Part shown: in pieces, positions 25,230 through 33,464 of the stretch
Layout: the number at the start of each line of letters is the position of its first letter
Numbering within the stretch: the first letter of the stretch is position 1
From: Sphingomonas sp. PsM26
GTDB lineage: Bacteria; Pseudomonadota; Alphaproteobacteria; Sphingomonadales; Sphingomonadaceae
Length of the DNA: 64,000 nucleotides
NCBI GenBank assembly: GCA_030433805.1
Contig: JARUXA010000007.1
Coordinates: 124,001 to 188,000, forward strand
Direction of reading: 5' to 3'
Translations under genes and position numbers: made by a program
Notes under the pieces: generated by a model
What the model was told of the DNA's origin: nothing
What the model saw: only the letters and a program-made list of their open reading frames with translations
Database searches by the model: none

Positions 25230-27158
25230 TCAACCCGCCGTGATGAACCCGCCGATCCCCGCAAGCGCGAGCGAAGCCGCCGGAAGCGCGGTCGCGTCGA
25301 ACGCGAGCCGCAACCAGCGGGTGTCACGTGCTTTGGCGAACGGCAGCCGCTGCGTCGCGAGCGCATAAGCGATGTTGGCGAGTTCGCCCGCGCCCGCTGG
25401 CTCCCACCGCTTGCCGTCGACGCTGGTTTCGCAGCGATAGCCGCGCGGCGGAGAGACGTCCTTGGCGAGCGTGCGGGACGGGGTGATGCTCACGCCTGCG
25501 AGGCGCACCGTTTTGCCCATGTCGATGGTGACGGTGGCGGGTTTGCCGGGCGTCGGCGCGGGGGTGGTCCAGCGCGTTGCGGCATCGTCGTCGAGCAACG
25601 CTTCCGCGCCGGGCGACGAGGCCGCTACGATCCGCCAGCCCGCGGTCGACACGACCGTCGGGTCCGTGCGCGTGCTGGGGGCCACTGCGACGGGTGCGAC
25701 CTGGCGGAACAGCGCGATCTCGCTGATCGCGGGACAAGCGGGGGCATCGAGGATGCGCAAGCGCAGCCGCCGCGCGGTGATCGGTTGGGGCAAGCGGATG
25801 ATGCGTTGCGCGCCGATCGCCTCATGCTCGGCGAGCGTCTTCCACACGCCGTCCACCTCGGCATCGACCGCGAAGCGCGTCACGCGGAGGCCGAGCGGCA
25901 GATATTCGCGCAACCGGATCAGGTCGAAGCTGCGCCCCGGCGGCAGGTCGAGCGTCAGCGTGGGGGTATGATCGGCATCGGGGGTCGACCAGTAGCTGTC
26001 GTCGCGCCCGTCGAGCACGCGGGCCGCACTGAAGGCCGCGCCGCGTTCGGCGCTGGCGTGTGCGACCGCGCCCTGCGCGAGGCCGGTGCGATAGGTCGCC
26101 GCTTGCGCCGCGCCGAATGAGGCGAGCACCGCCGCGTCGGTATCGGCGATCCGCCCGCGCCGGTCGGGCGGCAGGTTGAGATTGAGGTTGGTGCCGCGCC
26201 CGACCGATTCATCGTACAGCTTGAGCAGCCGGTCGGGCAGCTTGACCTTGCCGTCCTCGTCCGCGTGATAGAACCAGCCGGGGCGGATCGACACGTCGGT
26301 CTCGGCGGGCCACCACAATTCCGCGCCGCGCACGCCGCTATTGCCCTCGGCCTGGACATAGGGGTGGTTGGGCATGGTCGGCCAGCACGGGTCGCCCGCG
26401 ACGCCGTCCTCATTCCCGACCCAGCGGATGTCCGCGCCGAGCGGATCGAACGTGCACGCCATCGGCTGATGCTGGTGGACGAGCGCGACGGTCGCCTTCC
26501 AGTCGTAATAAGCGGGGGCATCGATCTTCCGCGTCTCGCGCGCGCCGCCGTAATAGCCGTCGCCGCCATTCGCACCGTCGAACCAGAATTCGAACAGCGT
26601 CCCGTAGCGGGTGCAGAGTTCGACGATCTGCTTGCGGAAATAGTCGACATAGGCCGGGCGGCCATAGTCGGGGTGATGCCGGTCCCACGGCGACAGATAG
26701 AGCCCGAAATCGAGCCCGGCGCGGCGCGTTGCCGCCGCCATCTCACCAACGATGTCGCCCTTGCCGTTCTTGTACGGCGTGTTGCGGATGCAGCGTTCGG
26801 TCAGCATCGTCGGCCACAGGCAGAAACCGTCGTGATGCTTGGCGGTCAGGATGATCCCGGTCATCCCGCCCGCCTTGGCCGCCGCGACGATCTGGTCGGG
26901 GGAGAAGTCGGTCGGGTCGAACAGCTTCGGGTCTTCGTCGCCGTAGCCCCATTCCTTGTCGGTGAAGGTGTTGATCGAGAAATGGATGAAGGCATATTGC
27001 TGGCGCTTGTGCCATGCGAGCTGGCGTGGCGCCGGCGTCGCGCCCCACGGCTTGGGCGCGCCAACAGGGGACTTGCCGAGAGCGGGGGCCGTCAGCACGG
27101 GAACAGCGGTGGCGGCGAGGCCGGACGCGATCACCGAGCGGCGCGAGAAGCTGGTCAT
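25230..27158 (-). CDS. Alpha-L-fucosidase, GH29, with C-terminal discoidin-like domain
   Basis: 642-residue periplasmic fucosidase. A Tat-type signal (MTSFSRRSVIASGLAATAV) leads into a GH29 barrel with FIHFSINTF, AKHHDGFCLWPT and FEFWFDGANG, whose aspartate (D194) is the retaining nucleophile. The C-terminal 200 residues contain two F5/8-type-C/CBM32-like beta-sandwiches (DGRDDSYWSTPD..., DDDAATRWTTPAPTPG...). It should remove core or antennary alpha-fucose from N-glycans. The chosen ATG has GGAG seven bases upstream. ATG 27176 would overlap the GH92 stop (ATGA) and add six residues. Last gene of the GH20-GH2-GH3-GH125-GH92-GH29 operon. Confidence 0.88.
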   Translation of the reverse strand: MTSFSRRSVIASGLAATAVPVLTAPALGKSPVGAPKPWGATPAPRQLAWHKRQQYAFIHFSINTFTDKEWGYGDEDPKLFDPTDFSPDQIVAAAKAGGMTGIILTAKHHDGFCLWPTMLTERCIRNTPYKNGKGDIVGEMAAATRRAGLDFGLYLSPWDRHHPDYGRPAYVDYFRKQIVELCTRYGTLFEFWFDGANGGDGYYGGARETRKIDAPAYYDWKATVALVHQHQPMACTFDPLGADIRWVGNEDGVAGDPCWPTMPNHPYVQAEGNSGVRGAELWWPAETDVSIRPGWFYHADEDGKVKLPDRLLKLYDESVGRGTNLNLNLPPDRRGRIADTDAAVLASFGAAQAATYRTGLAQGAVAHASAERGAAFSAARVLDGRDDSYWSTPDADHTPTLTLDLPPGRSFDLIRLREYLPLGLRVTRFAVDAEVDGVWKTLAEHEAIGAQRIIRLPQPITARRLRLRILDAPACPAISEIALFRQVAPVAVAPSTRTDPTVVSTAGWRIVAASSPGAEALLDDDAATRWTTPAPTPGKPATVTIDMGKTVRLAGVSITPSRTLAKDVSPPRGYRCETSVDGKRWEPAGAGELANIAYALATQRLPFAKARDTRWLRLAFDATALPAASLALAGIGGFITAG

Positions 27159-27172
27159 GGGAGTCTCCAGGG

Positions 27173-29491
27173 TCATGCCGAATGGCCGAAGGATGGGGGA
27201 CGATCGCCGCGTGCCGCGCCGAAGCCGGGGTTGGGCTTGGCCGACATGGTGAAGCGGAGCGTGCCACCGGCGCTGAGCGTGGCGTGGTCGATCCAGCTCT
27301 TCGTCCAGGGTTTACCGTTCCAGGTAACCGCGGTGACATAGGGCGTATCGGCGCGGTTGCCGGGTGCCTCGATCGTCAGCGTGCGGCGGTCACCGACGCG
27401 CACGACCGCGCGCTCGAACAGGGGGGAGCCGAACACATAGACCGCCTCGACCGGATCGACCGGGTAGAAGCCGAGCGCCGAGAAGACGAACCACGCGCTC
27501 ATCTGCCCGCAATCGTCGTTGCCGATGATGCCGTCGGGCGCGTTGCGGTACATTTCGGTGCACAGCCGCCGGACCATCGCCTGCGTCTTCCACGGCTGGC
27601 CGGCATAGGCGTAGAGGTATGCGGCATGCTGGTCGGGTTCGTTGCCGTGGGCATATTGACCGAGCATCCCCGAGATATCGGGCGGCGCATTGGCGGGGAG
27701 CGTCGAGGGCGCGGAGAACATCGCGTCGAGCTTGGCGGCGAACGCCGCGTCGCCGCCGACATGCGCGATCCGGCCGTAGATGTCGTGCTGGTTGAGGAAG
27801 GTCGCCTGCCAGCCGTTCGCCTCGGTATAGTCACGCCAGCCGGGGCGCGGCATGTGGCCAAGCTGGATCGGATCGTACGGCGTCCACCATGTGCCGTCGG
27901 CGAAGCGGGGGCGCGCGAAGCCCGTCTCGCGGTCGATCACGTTGCGCCAGTTGCCCGAGCGCTTGAGCAGGCGATCGGCGTCGGTGGTCGCACCGGCGGC
28001 GCGCGCGATCTGCGCGGACGCCCAATCGTCATAGGCATATTCCTGCGTGCGGCTGACGCTTTCGAACACCTTGTCGGCGGGGACATAGCCGAGCCGGTCG
28101 TACAGGTCGCGCCCGAGGCTGTTGTCCTTGTCGGGGGCGGCGAAATCGAAGCTGCGCTTGGCGATCGCGGGCCAGGCGGCGGCGTAGTCGGCGGGAATGC
28201 CTTTCGCGCGCGCTTCGGCGAGCGGGACGACGCCGTGCCAGCCGATCATCGTGCCGGTTTCCTTGCCCTGCAGCGGCCACACCAGCGGGCCATAAGGGGA
28301 TTGCTGCGTCTGGCGGATCAGGTCGTCGATCAGGCTCTTGGTGCGCACCGGCGCGATCAGCGTGAGCAGCGGATGGAGCGCGCGATACGTGTCCCACAGC
28401 GACCAGCTGCTATAGGCGGCCCCGCCGCGCGGGACCGTGTGCGTCTTGCCGTCGAGCCCGACGTAACGCCCGTCGACGTCCGAGAACAGCGTGGGGGCAA
28501 GCTGCGCGTGATACAGCGCCGAGGCGAGGATCGTGCGCTGGTCGGGGGTGCCGCCCTCGACCTGCACCGTGCCCAATGTGTCGGCCCAGCTTTTGCGCGC
28601 GGCGCGCAAGGTGCGGTCGAAGTCCCAATGCGACGCTTCCGCCGCGAGATTGGCGCGTGCGCCCGCGACGTCGACGCCCGAGATTCCACAGCGGAGCAGC
28701 AGCGGTGCAGCCCCCGCGTCGTCGAAGTGAAGCGCGAGCTTGAGTCGCTTGCCCGCGACTTGCCGGGTGCCGGCGGGCTGCTCGACATCGTCGTTGCCAT
28801 AGAAGGTCACCCGGTCGGGGCGGCGCGAGCATTGCAGCGCGAAATGGATGCGGCGGCCCTTCGCCCAGCGGAACACGCGGCGCCCGCCGGTGATCGTCCC
28901 GTCGGCGTCGATCGCGAGCGTCGCATCGTCGATCAGCGGGGCCTTGTCGGAGGTGTCGTGGACGAGGTGCGACAGGTCGATCAGCACATGCCCCGCGCCG
29001 CGCGGGAAGGTGTAGCGATGCCAGCCGGTCCGCTCGGTCGTGGTGAGTTCGGCGCGCACCCCCGATTCGAGCTGGACACGGTACGAGCCCGGCTCGGCGA
29101 CTTCGTTCGAATAGCGCTGGCGGTAGCCCGCGTCGGGATTGTCGATCGGCCCGGGGAGCAACTGCACCGGACCCGTCGTCGGCACGACCAGCACGTCGAG
29201 CATGTCGCCTATCCCGGTGCCCGACAGATGGGTGTGGCTGAACCCCATGATCGAGCCGTCGCCGTGATGATAGCCCGAGCACGTATCCCAGCGCGTGACG
29301 TCGGTATCGGGGCCGAGTTGGACCATCCCGAACGGCAAGGTCGGCCCGGGATAGGTATGCCCGTCGCCGCCGGTGCCGACGAACAAATTGGGCGCGGTGG
29401 CGGCAGCGCGCGTGGCGGCGCGGAGTGGCATTGCGCTGGCGAGAAGCGCGATGGCGGAACTGCCGATCAGGGTACGACGGTCGATGCTCAC
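27173..29491 (-). CDS. Alpha-mannosidase, GH92
   Basis: 772-residue exo-alpha-mannosidase of the calcium-dependent GH92 family, which trims alpha-1,2/1,3-mannose from N-glycans. Hallmarks are GTGGDGHTYPGPTLPFGMVQ, GFSHTHLSGTG, GNEPDQHAAYLYAY with catalytic acid E618, PWKTQAMVR, and GNDDCGQMSAWF with acidic residues D659/D660. The N-terminus MSIDRRTLIGSSAIALLASA looks like a Tat signal. The GTG start at 29491 overlaps the GH125 TGA (GTGA); the frame extends upstream inside GH125 as a shadow. It probably works with the neighbouring GH125 in the periplasm. Confidence 0.92.
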   Translation of the reverse strand: MSIDRRTLIGSSAIALLASAMPLRAATRAAATAPNLFVGTGGDGHTYPGPTLPFGMVQLGPDTDVTRWDTCSGYHHGDGSIMGFSHTHLSGTGIGDMLDVLVVPTTGPVQLLPGPIDNPDAGYRQRYSNEVAEPGSYRVQLESGVRAELTTTERTGWHRYTFPRGAGHVLIDLSHLVHDTSDKAPLIDDATLAIDADGTITGGRRVFRWAKGRRIHFALQCSRRPDRVTFYGNDDVEQPAGTRQVAGKRLKLALHFDDAGAAPLLLRCGISGVDVAGARANLAAEASHWDFDRTLRAARKSWADTLGTVQVEGGTPDQRTILASALYHAQLAPTLFSDVDGRYVGLDGKTHTVPRGGAAYSSWSLWDTYRALHPLLTLIAPVRTKSLIDDLIRQTQQSPYGPLVWPLQGKETGTMIGWHGVVPLAEARAKGIPADYAAAWPAIAKRSFDFAAPDKDNSLGRDLYDRLGYVPADKVFESVSRTQEYAYDDWASAQIARAAGATTDADRLLKRSGNWRNVIDRETGFARPRFADGTWWTPYDPIQLGHMPRPGWRDYTEANGWQATFLNQHDIYGRIAHVGGDAAFAAKLDAMFSAPSTLPANAPPDISGMLGQYAHGNEPDQHAAYLYAYAGQPWKTQAMVRRLCTEMYRNAPDGIIGNDDCGQMSAWFVFSALGFYPVDPVEAVYVFGSPLFERAVVRVGDRRTLTIEAPGNRADTPYVTAVTWNGKPWTKSWIDHATLSAGGTLRFTMSAKPNPGFGAARGDRPPSFGHSA

Positions 29492-30918
29492 AAGGTGCCT
29501 TCCAGCAAAGCGGGGCGGGTGTTGGCGACACGGACGATCAGCTCGCCGAACAGGCCGTTGGCCCAGGCGAACCACGAGCGCGTGAATTGCGCGGGGTCAT
29601 TCTGGTCGAAGGTTTCGTGCATGAAGCCGGTGCCCGCGTCGGTGTCGCGCAGGGTCTTGAGGCAGGCACGGATCGTCGCCGGGTCGTCGCTCGACAGGCC
29701 GCGGACGATTAGCGACATCGGCCAGATCTGGCGCAAGCCGACATGCGGGCCGCCGATCCCTTCGCCCGCTTTCCCGCGAAAGAAATAGGGATTGGCGGGG
29801 CTCCATGCGGCGGCCTGGGTGCGCTGCCACAGCGGGTCGTTCGCGGGGACGCAGCCGAGATAGCCGAGCCCCGACAGCGAGGGGACGTTCGCGTCGTCCA
29901 TGAAGATCGCATTGCCGAAGCCGTCGACCTCATAGGCCCACACCTCGCTGCCATCGCGCAGCCGCATCCGCCCATGTTCGGCCAGCGCACGCGCGACTTC
30001 GTCGGCGAGCGCGGTGGCGTCCTGCGCAAGCGCCGAGTCCCCGCGCGCGCTCTGCGCGACGACCGCGAGTTCGCGCAAGGCGGTGACCGCGAACAGGTTG
30101 GACGGGACCAGGAAGGGATAGAGGCACGCATCGTCCGACGGGCGGAACCCGCAATGGATCAGCCCGACCGGTCGCGACGGGTTGCCGTAGCCGTCGAGCG
30201 GCATCGTCTCGATATTGCGATCCGATTTGCGCAGGAAGCTGTACGGCCCGGGACCGTCTTTGCGTTGTTGCACGCGGAAGGTCGCGATGCTCAGCCGCGC
30301 GGCTTCGGCCCAGCGTGCGTCGAACGGCGCGCGGTCGCGGGTCGCCTGCCAATAGCCGTGCGCGAGCCGCATCGGGTAGCAGAGCGAATCGATCTCCCAT
30401 TTGCGCTCGGCGACGCCGGGTTTCATGTCGGTCTTGTCGGACAGCGACCAGCTCAGGTCGGTCTTGGCGGACGGATCTTCCATGAACGCATTGGCATAGG
30501 GGTCGATCAGGATCGAGCGCGCCTGGCGCGCGATCAGACCGTGGAAGACCTGCCGCAGCGGCGCATCCTCGCGCGCGAGATGGAGATAGGGGGTCATCTG
30601 CGCCGAGGAATCGCGCAGCCACAGGCACGGAATATCGCCGGTGATGACGAACGCATCGGGGCCGCCATCGACCGTGCTCAGTTTGACGGTGGTGTCGAGT
30701 GTGTTCGGATAGCAATTGGCGAACATCCAGCGCAGCTTGGGATCGCCGATCTTTGCCGAAACCCGCGCGATCTCGCGCTCGACCGCGCGGCTGGTGAAGC
30801 GGCGCGCGCCGACCGCGGGGCGCTTGCTCGGCAGCGAGGTCGCCCCGAGCGCGGGCGTTGCGGCGAGCGTGGCCCCCGCCACGCCCCCGAGGATGGCTTC
30901 GCGGCGTGTCACGATCAT
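29488..30918 (-). CDS. Exo-alpha-1,6-mannosidase, GH125
   Basis: 476-residue inverting exo-alpha-1,6-mannosidase. Family motifs are FANCYPNTLDTTV, DIPCLWLRDSSAQM, KWEIDSLCYPMRLAHGYW (containing the probable general acid aspartate), HCGFRPSDDACLYPFLVPSN and TGFMHETFDQNDP (with the probable catalytic glutamate). A Tat-type signal MIVTRREAILGGVAGATLA opens the protein. ATG 30918 overlaps the GH3 TGA (ATGA), which fixes the start; a long open frame beyond it is a GH3 shadow. In N-glycan use it removes the alpha-1,6-linked core mannose left by GH92. Confidence 0.92.
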   Translation of the reverse strand: MIVTRREAILGGVAGATLAATPALGATSLPSKRPAVGARRFTSRAVEREIARVSAKIGDPKLRWMFANCYPNTLDTTVKLSTVDGGPDAFVITGDIPCLWLRDSSAQMTPYLHLAREDAPLRQVFHGLIARQARSILIDPYANAFMEDPSAKTDLSWSLSDKTDMKPGVAERKWEIDSLCYPMRLAHGYWQATRDRAPFDARWAEAARLSIATFRVQQRKDGPGPYSFLRKSDRNIETMPLDGYGNPSRPVGLIHCGFRPSDDACLYPFLVPSNLFAVTALRELAVVAQSARGDSALAQDATALADEVARALAEHGRMRLRDGSEVWAYEVDGFGNAIFMDDANVPSLSGLGYLGCVPANDPLWQRTQAAAWSPANPYFFRGKAGEGIGGPHVGLRQIWPMSLIVRGLSSDDPATIRACLKTLRDTDAGTGFMHETFDQNDPAQFTRSWFAWANGLFGELIVRVANTRPALLEGTL

Positions 30919-33464
30919 TTCGGGAGCTCCTGCCGAGTGCCGGTGATCGTCAGGTCGATCCACGCGCCCGGCGCGGTGCCGGGCTGACCGCCGCCGACGA
31001 AGACGCGATACGCACCCGGCTCGACCGTGCGCGTGCCGTCGCGCGCGACGAGGCTGAGGCTGCGCGGATCGAGCGTGAAGCTGGCGGTGCGGGTCTTGCC
31101 GCGTGGCACCGCGAGGCGGGTGAAGCCAACTAGCTGACGCTGGAGCACCGGGGTGGTCCCGCCCCCTGCTGCGGCGGTGGTCGGGACGAGATATGCCTGG
31201 ACGACTTCCTCGCCGTCGCGGCCACCGGTATTGGCGACGCGGACCTGCACATTGGCGCTTTGCCCGGCGGTGACGCTGACGCGCGCGACCGGCGCGGTAT
31301 AGCCGTAGCTGGTGTAGCTCAGACCGTGGCCGAAGCCCCAGATCGGGGTGCCAGTGAAGTAGCGATAGGTCCGCTCCTTCATCCCGTAATCGACGAAGGC
31401 GGGGAGGTCGGTCGTGTTGGCGTAGAAAGTGACCGGCAAGCGACCCGACGGATTGTTGCGCCCGGCGAGCGTGTCGGCGATTGCGGTGCCGCCCGATTCC
31501 CCCGGATACCAGGCGGCGAGGATCGCGTCGGCGTTGGCGGGGTCGATCGCGACCGCGCTGCCGCTGGTCAGCACCAGCACGAGCGGCTTGCCCGTCGCCT
31601 TGAGTGCCGCGATCAGCCGTTGCTGCGCGAACGGCAGCGCGATGTCGGTGCGGTCGCCACCGACGAAACCGGGAACGCTGACTGACAACGCCTCGCCTTC
31701 GAGATCGGGCGACAGGCCGACCGAGACGACCACGACGTCGGACGCGTTCGCCGCGGCGACCGCCTCGGCGATCATCGGTTCGGCGGGGGGGAGCCACAGC
31801 AGGCGAACGCCTTCGTCGTCGCTGACATGGTCGAACTCCAGTTTGAACGGGACTGGGCGACCGTCGCTCATGAACGGAACGTCGATCCGGCCCTTCTTGA
31901 TCTCGCCTTGCGACAGCGGCTTGCCGTCGATCCACAGCCGCGCGGCATCGTGCGACTTGCAATATTTCCAGCAGGCCGGGGCATCGACGATCAGGCGATA
32001 ATTGCCCGGCCCCGGGGGCACGAGCTCGCCGGTCCAGCGCGCGCTCCACTGTGCGCCAAGGCCGGGGGCGGGGACGGCACGGTTGGTGTCATGGTCGATA
32101 TGGCGCTCGCGCCGCGTTGCGACGGGCGTGCCGGTCGCGCCGGGGGTGGCGAAATATTCGGCCTGCAAGCCGGGCGCGCCGTTCGAGCGGAGCGCGGTCT
32201 CGGGGATCGGCACGGCCGAGCCGTCGGCGAGCAGCGAGCCTTGCGCATAGCGGACGTTGGCCGCGCCGAATTCGCGGCGGATCCCTTCCAGCGGGGTGAC
32301 CGGATTGATGGCGGTGCCGTGGTAATTGCCCTGGAGCACGCCGACGTCATCGGCGTCCGCACCGATCAGCGCGATCCGGGTGCCGCCCTTGAGCGGCAAG
32401 CGGTTGGCGTCGTTCTTGAGCAGGACGATCGCCTTGCGCGCGGCCTCCAGCGCGACCGCGTGATGGTCGGGCGTGCCAATCTCCTTGGGCGAGATCTTCG
32501 ACCACGGGCTGGTCGCGCCGTAAGCGATGCCGAGCGCGCGGCGGGCGTCGAGCGCGCGTTGCAGCGAAATGTCGATTTCCTGCTGCGTGACCAGCCCGCG
32601 CTTCAACGCCTCGGGCAGCGCGGCATAGGTGTTGCCGCAGTTGAGGTCGGTCCCGCCCTTGAGCGAAGCCGCGGCGGCACCCGCGGCATCGAGCCGGTAA
32701 TGATGGTACATGTGGACGTTGGCGACCGCATCGCAATCCGACACGGTAAAGCCCTTGAAGCCCCAGTCGCGCCGCAACCGATCGATCATCAACGGTGCGT
32801 TGGCGCAGGCGGGGACGCCGAGGATCGAGTTGTAGGCGCACATCAGCGACTGCGCCTTGCCCTCGGTCACTGCGAGGCGGAACGCGGGGAGATAGGTCGC
32901 TTCCAGATCCTGCGGCGACGGATCGACGTCGAAACTGTCGCGGCCCGCCTCGGGGCCGCTGTGGACCGCGAAATGCTTGGGCGTCGCGATCACCTTGGGG
33001 TGCGCGGGGTCGGGGCCCTGCAAGCCGGTGACGAAGGCGACGCCGAGCCGCCCGGTCAGATACGGATCCTCGCCATAGGTTTCCTGCCCGCGGCCCCAGC
33101 GCGGATCACGGAAGATGTTGATGTTGGGCGACCAGATCGTCAGCCCTTCGTAGATCTTGCGATCCGCATTCACCGGCTGCGCATTGAACTTGGCGCGCGC
33201 CTCGGTCGCGACGACGTCGCCGATCCGCTTGAGCAGCGGCGCGTCCCACGTCGCGGCCATGCCGATCGCTTGCGGGAAGACCGTCGCATAGCCGTTGCGC
33301 GCGATCCCGTGGAGGCCCTCGCTCCACCAGTCATAGGCGGGGAGACCTGCGGCGGGATCGGCGGGCGCGCTGCTCTGGAGTTGCGCCGCTTTCTGCTCGG
33401 GGGTCATCGTGGCGGGGTTGGGCGAGACTTGCGCGGCCTCGGCGGCGAGCAACAACCAGATCAT
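30915..33464 (-). CDS. GH3 glycosidase with inserted PA14 domain (possible beta-xylosidase)
   Basis: 849-residue GH3 enzyme. The (beta/alpha)8 domain has KHFAVHSGPE and the nucleophile D243 in FTVSDCDAV. The second sandwich domain is interrupted by a PA14 module at about 425-560 (LQAEYFATPGATGTP..., WSARWTGELVPPGPGNY). A fibronectin-III-like C-terminus follows. A short hydrophobic N-terminus (MIWLLLAAEAAQ) may serve as signal. The ATG overlaps the GH2 stop (ATGA). The family covers beta-glucosidase, beta-xylosidase and others. Among N-glycan genes, removal of the plant-type beta-1,2-xylose is the attractive guess, but this is inference. Confidence 0.85.
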   Translation of the reverse strand: MIWLLLAAEAAQVSPNPATMTPEQKAAQLQSSAPADPAAGLPAYDWWSEGLHGIARNGYATVFPQAIGMAATWDAPLLKRIGDVVATEARAKFNAQPVNADRKIYEGLTIWSPNINIFRDPRWGRGQETYGEDPYLTGRLGVAFVTGLQGPDPAHPKVIATPKHFAVHSGPEAGRDSFDVDPSPQDLEATYLPAFRLAVTEGKAQSLMCAYNSILGVPACANAPLMIDRLRRDWGFKGFTVSDCDAVANVHMYHHYRLDAAGAAAASLKGGTDLNCGNTYAALPEALKRGLVTQQEIDISLQRALDARRALGIAYGATSPWSKISPKEIGTPDHHAVALEAARKAIVLLKNDANRLPLKGGTRIALIGADADDVGVLQGNYHGTAINPVTPLEGIRREFGAANVRYAQGSLLADGSAVPIPETALRSNGAPGLQAEYFATPGATGTPVATRRERHIDHDTNRAVPAPGLGAQWSARWTGELVPPGPGNYRLIVDAPACWKYCKSHDAARLWIDGKPLSQGEIKKGRIDVPFMSDGRPVPFKLEFDHVSDDEGVRLLWLPPAEPMIAEAVAAANASDVVVVSVGLSPDLEGEALSVSVPGFVGGDRTDIALPFAQQRLIAALKATGKPLVLVLTSGSAVAIDPANADAILAAWYPGESGGTAIADTLAGRNNPSGRLPVTFYANTTDLPAFVDYGMKERTYRYFTGTPIWGFGHGLSYTSYGYTAPVARVSVTAGQSANVQVRVANTGGRDGEEVVQAYLVPTTAAAGGGTTPVLQRQLVGFTRLAVPRGKTRTASFTLDPRSLSLVARDGTRTVEPGAYRVFVGGGQPGTAPGAWIDLTITGTRQELPK

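Noticed and set aside
27014..29788. 924-codon plus-strand open frame over the GH29/GH92 genes
   Set aside because: Antisense shadow of recognised glycosidases in GC-rich DNA; no start signal and no motifs.
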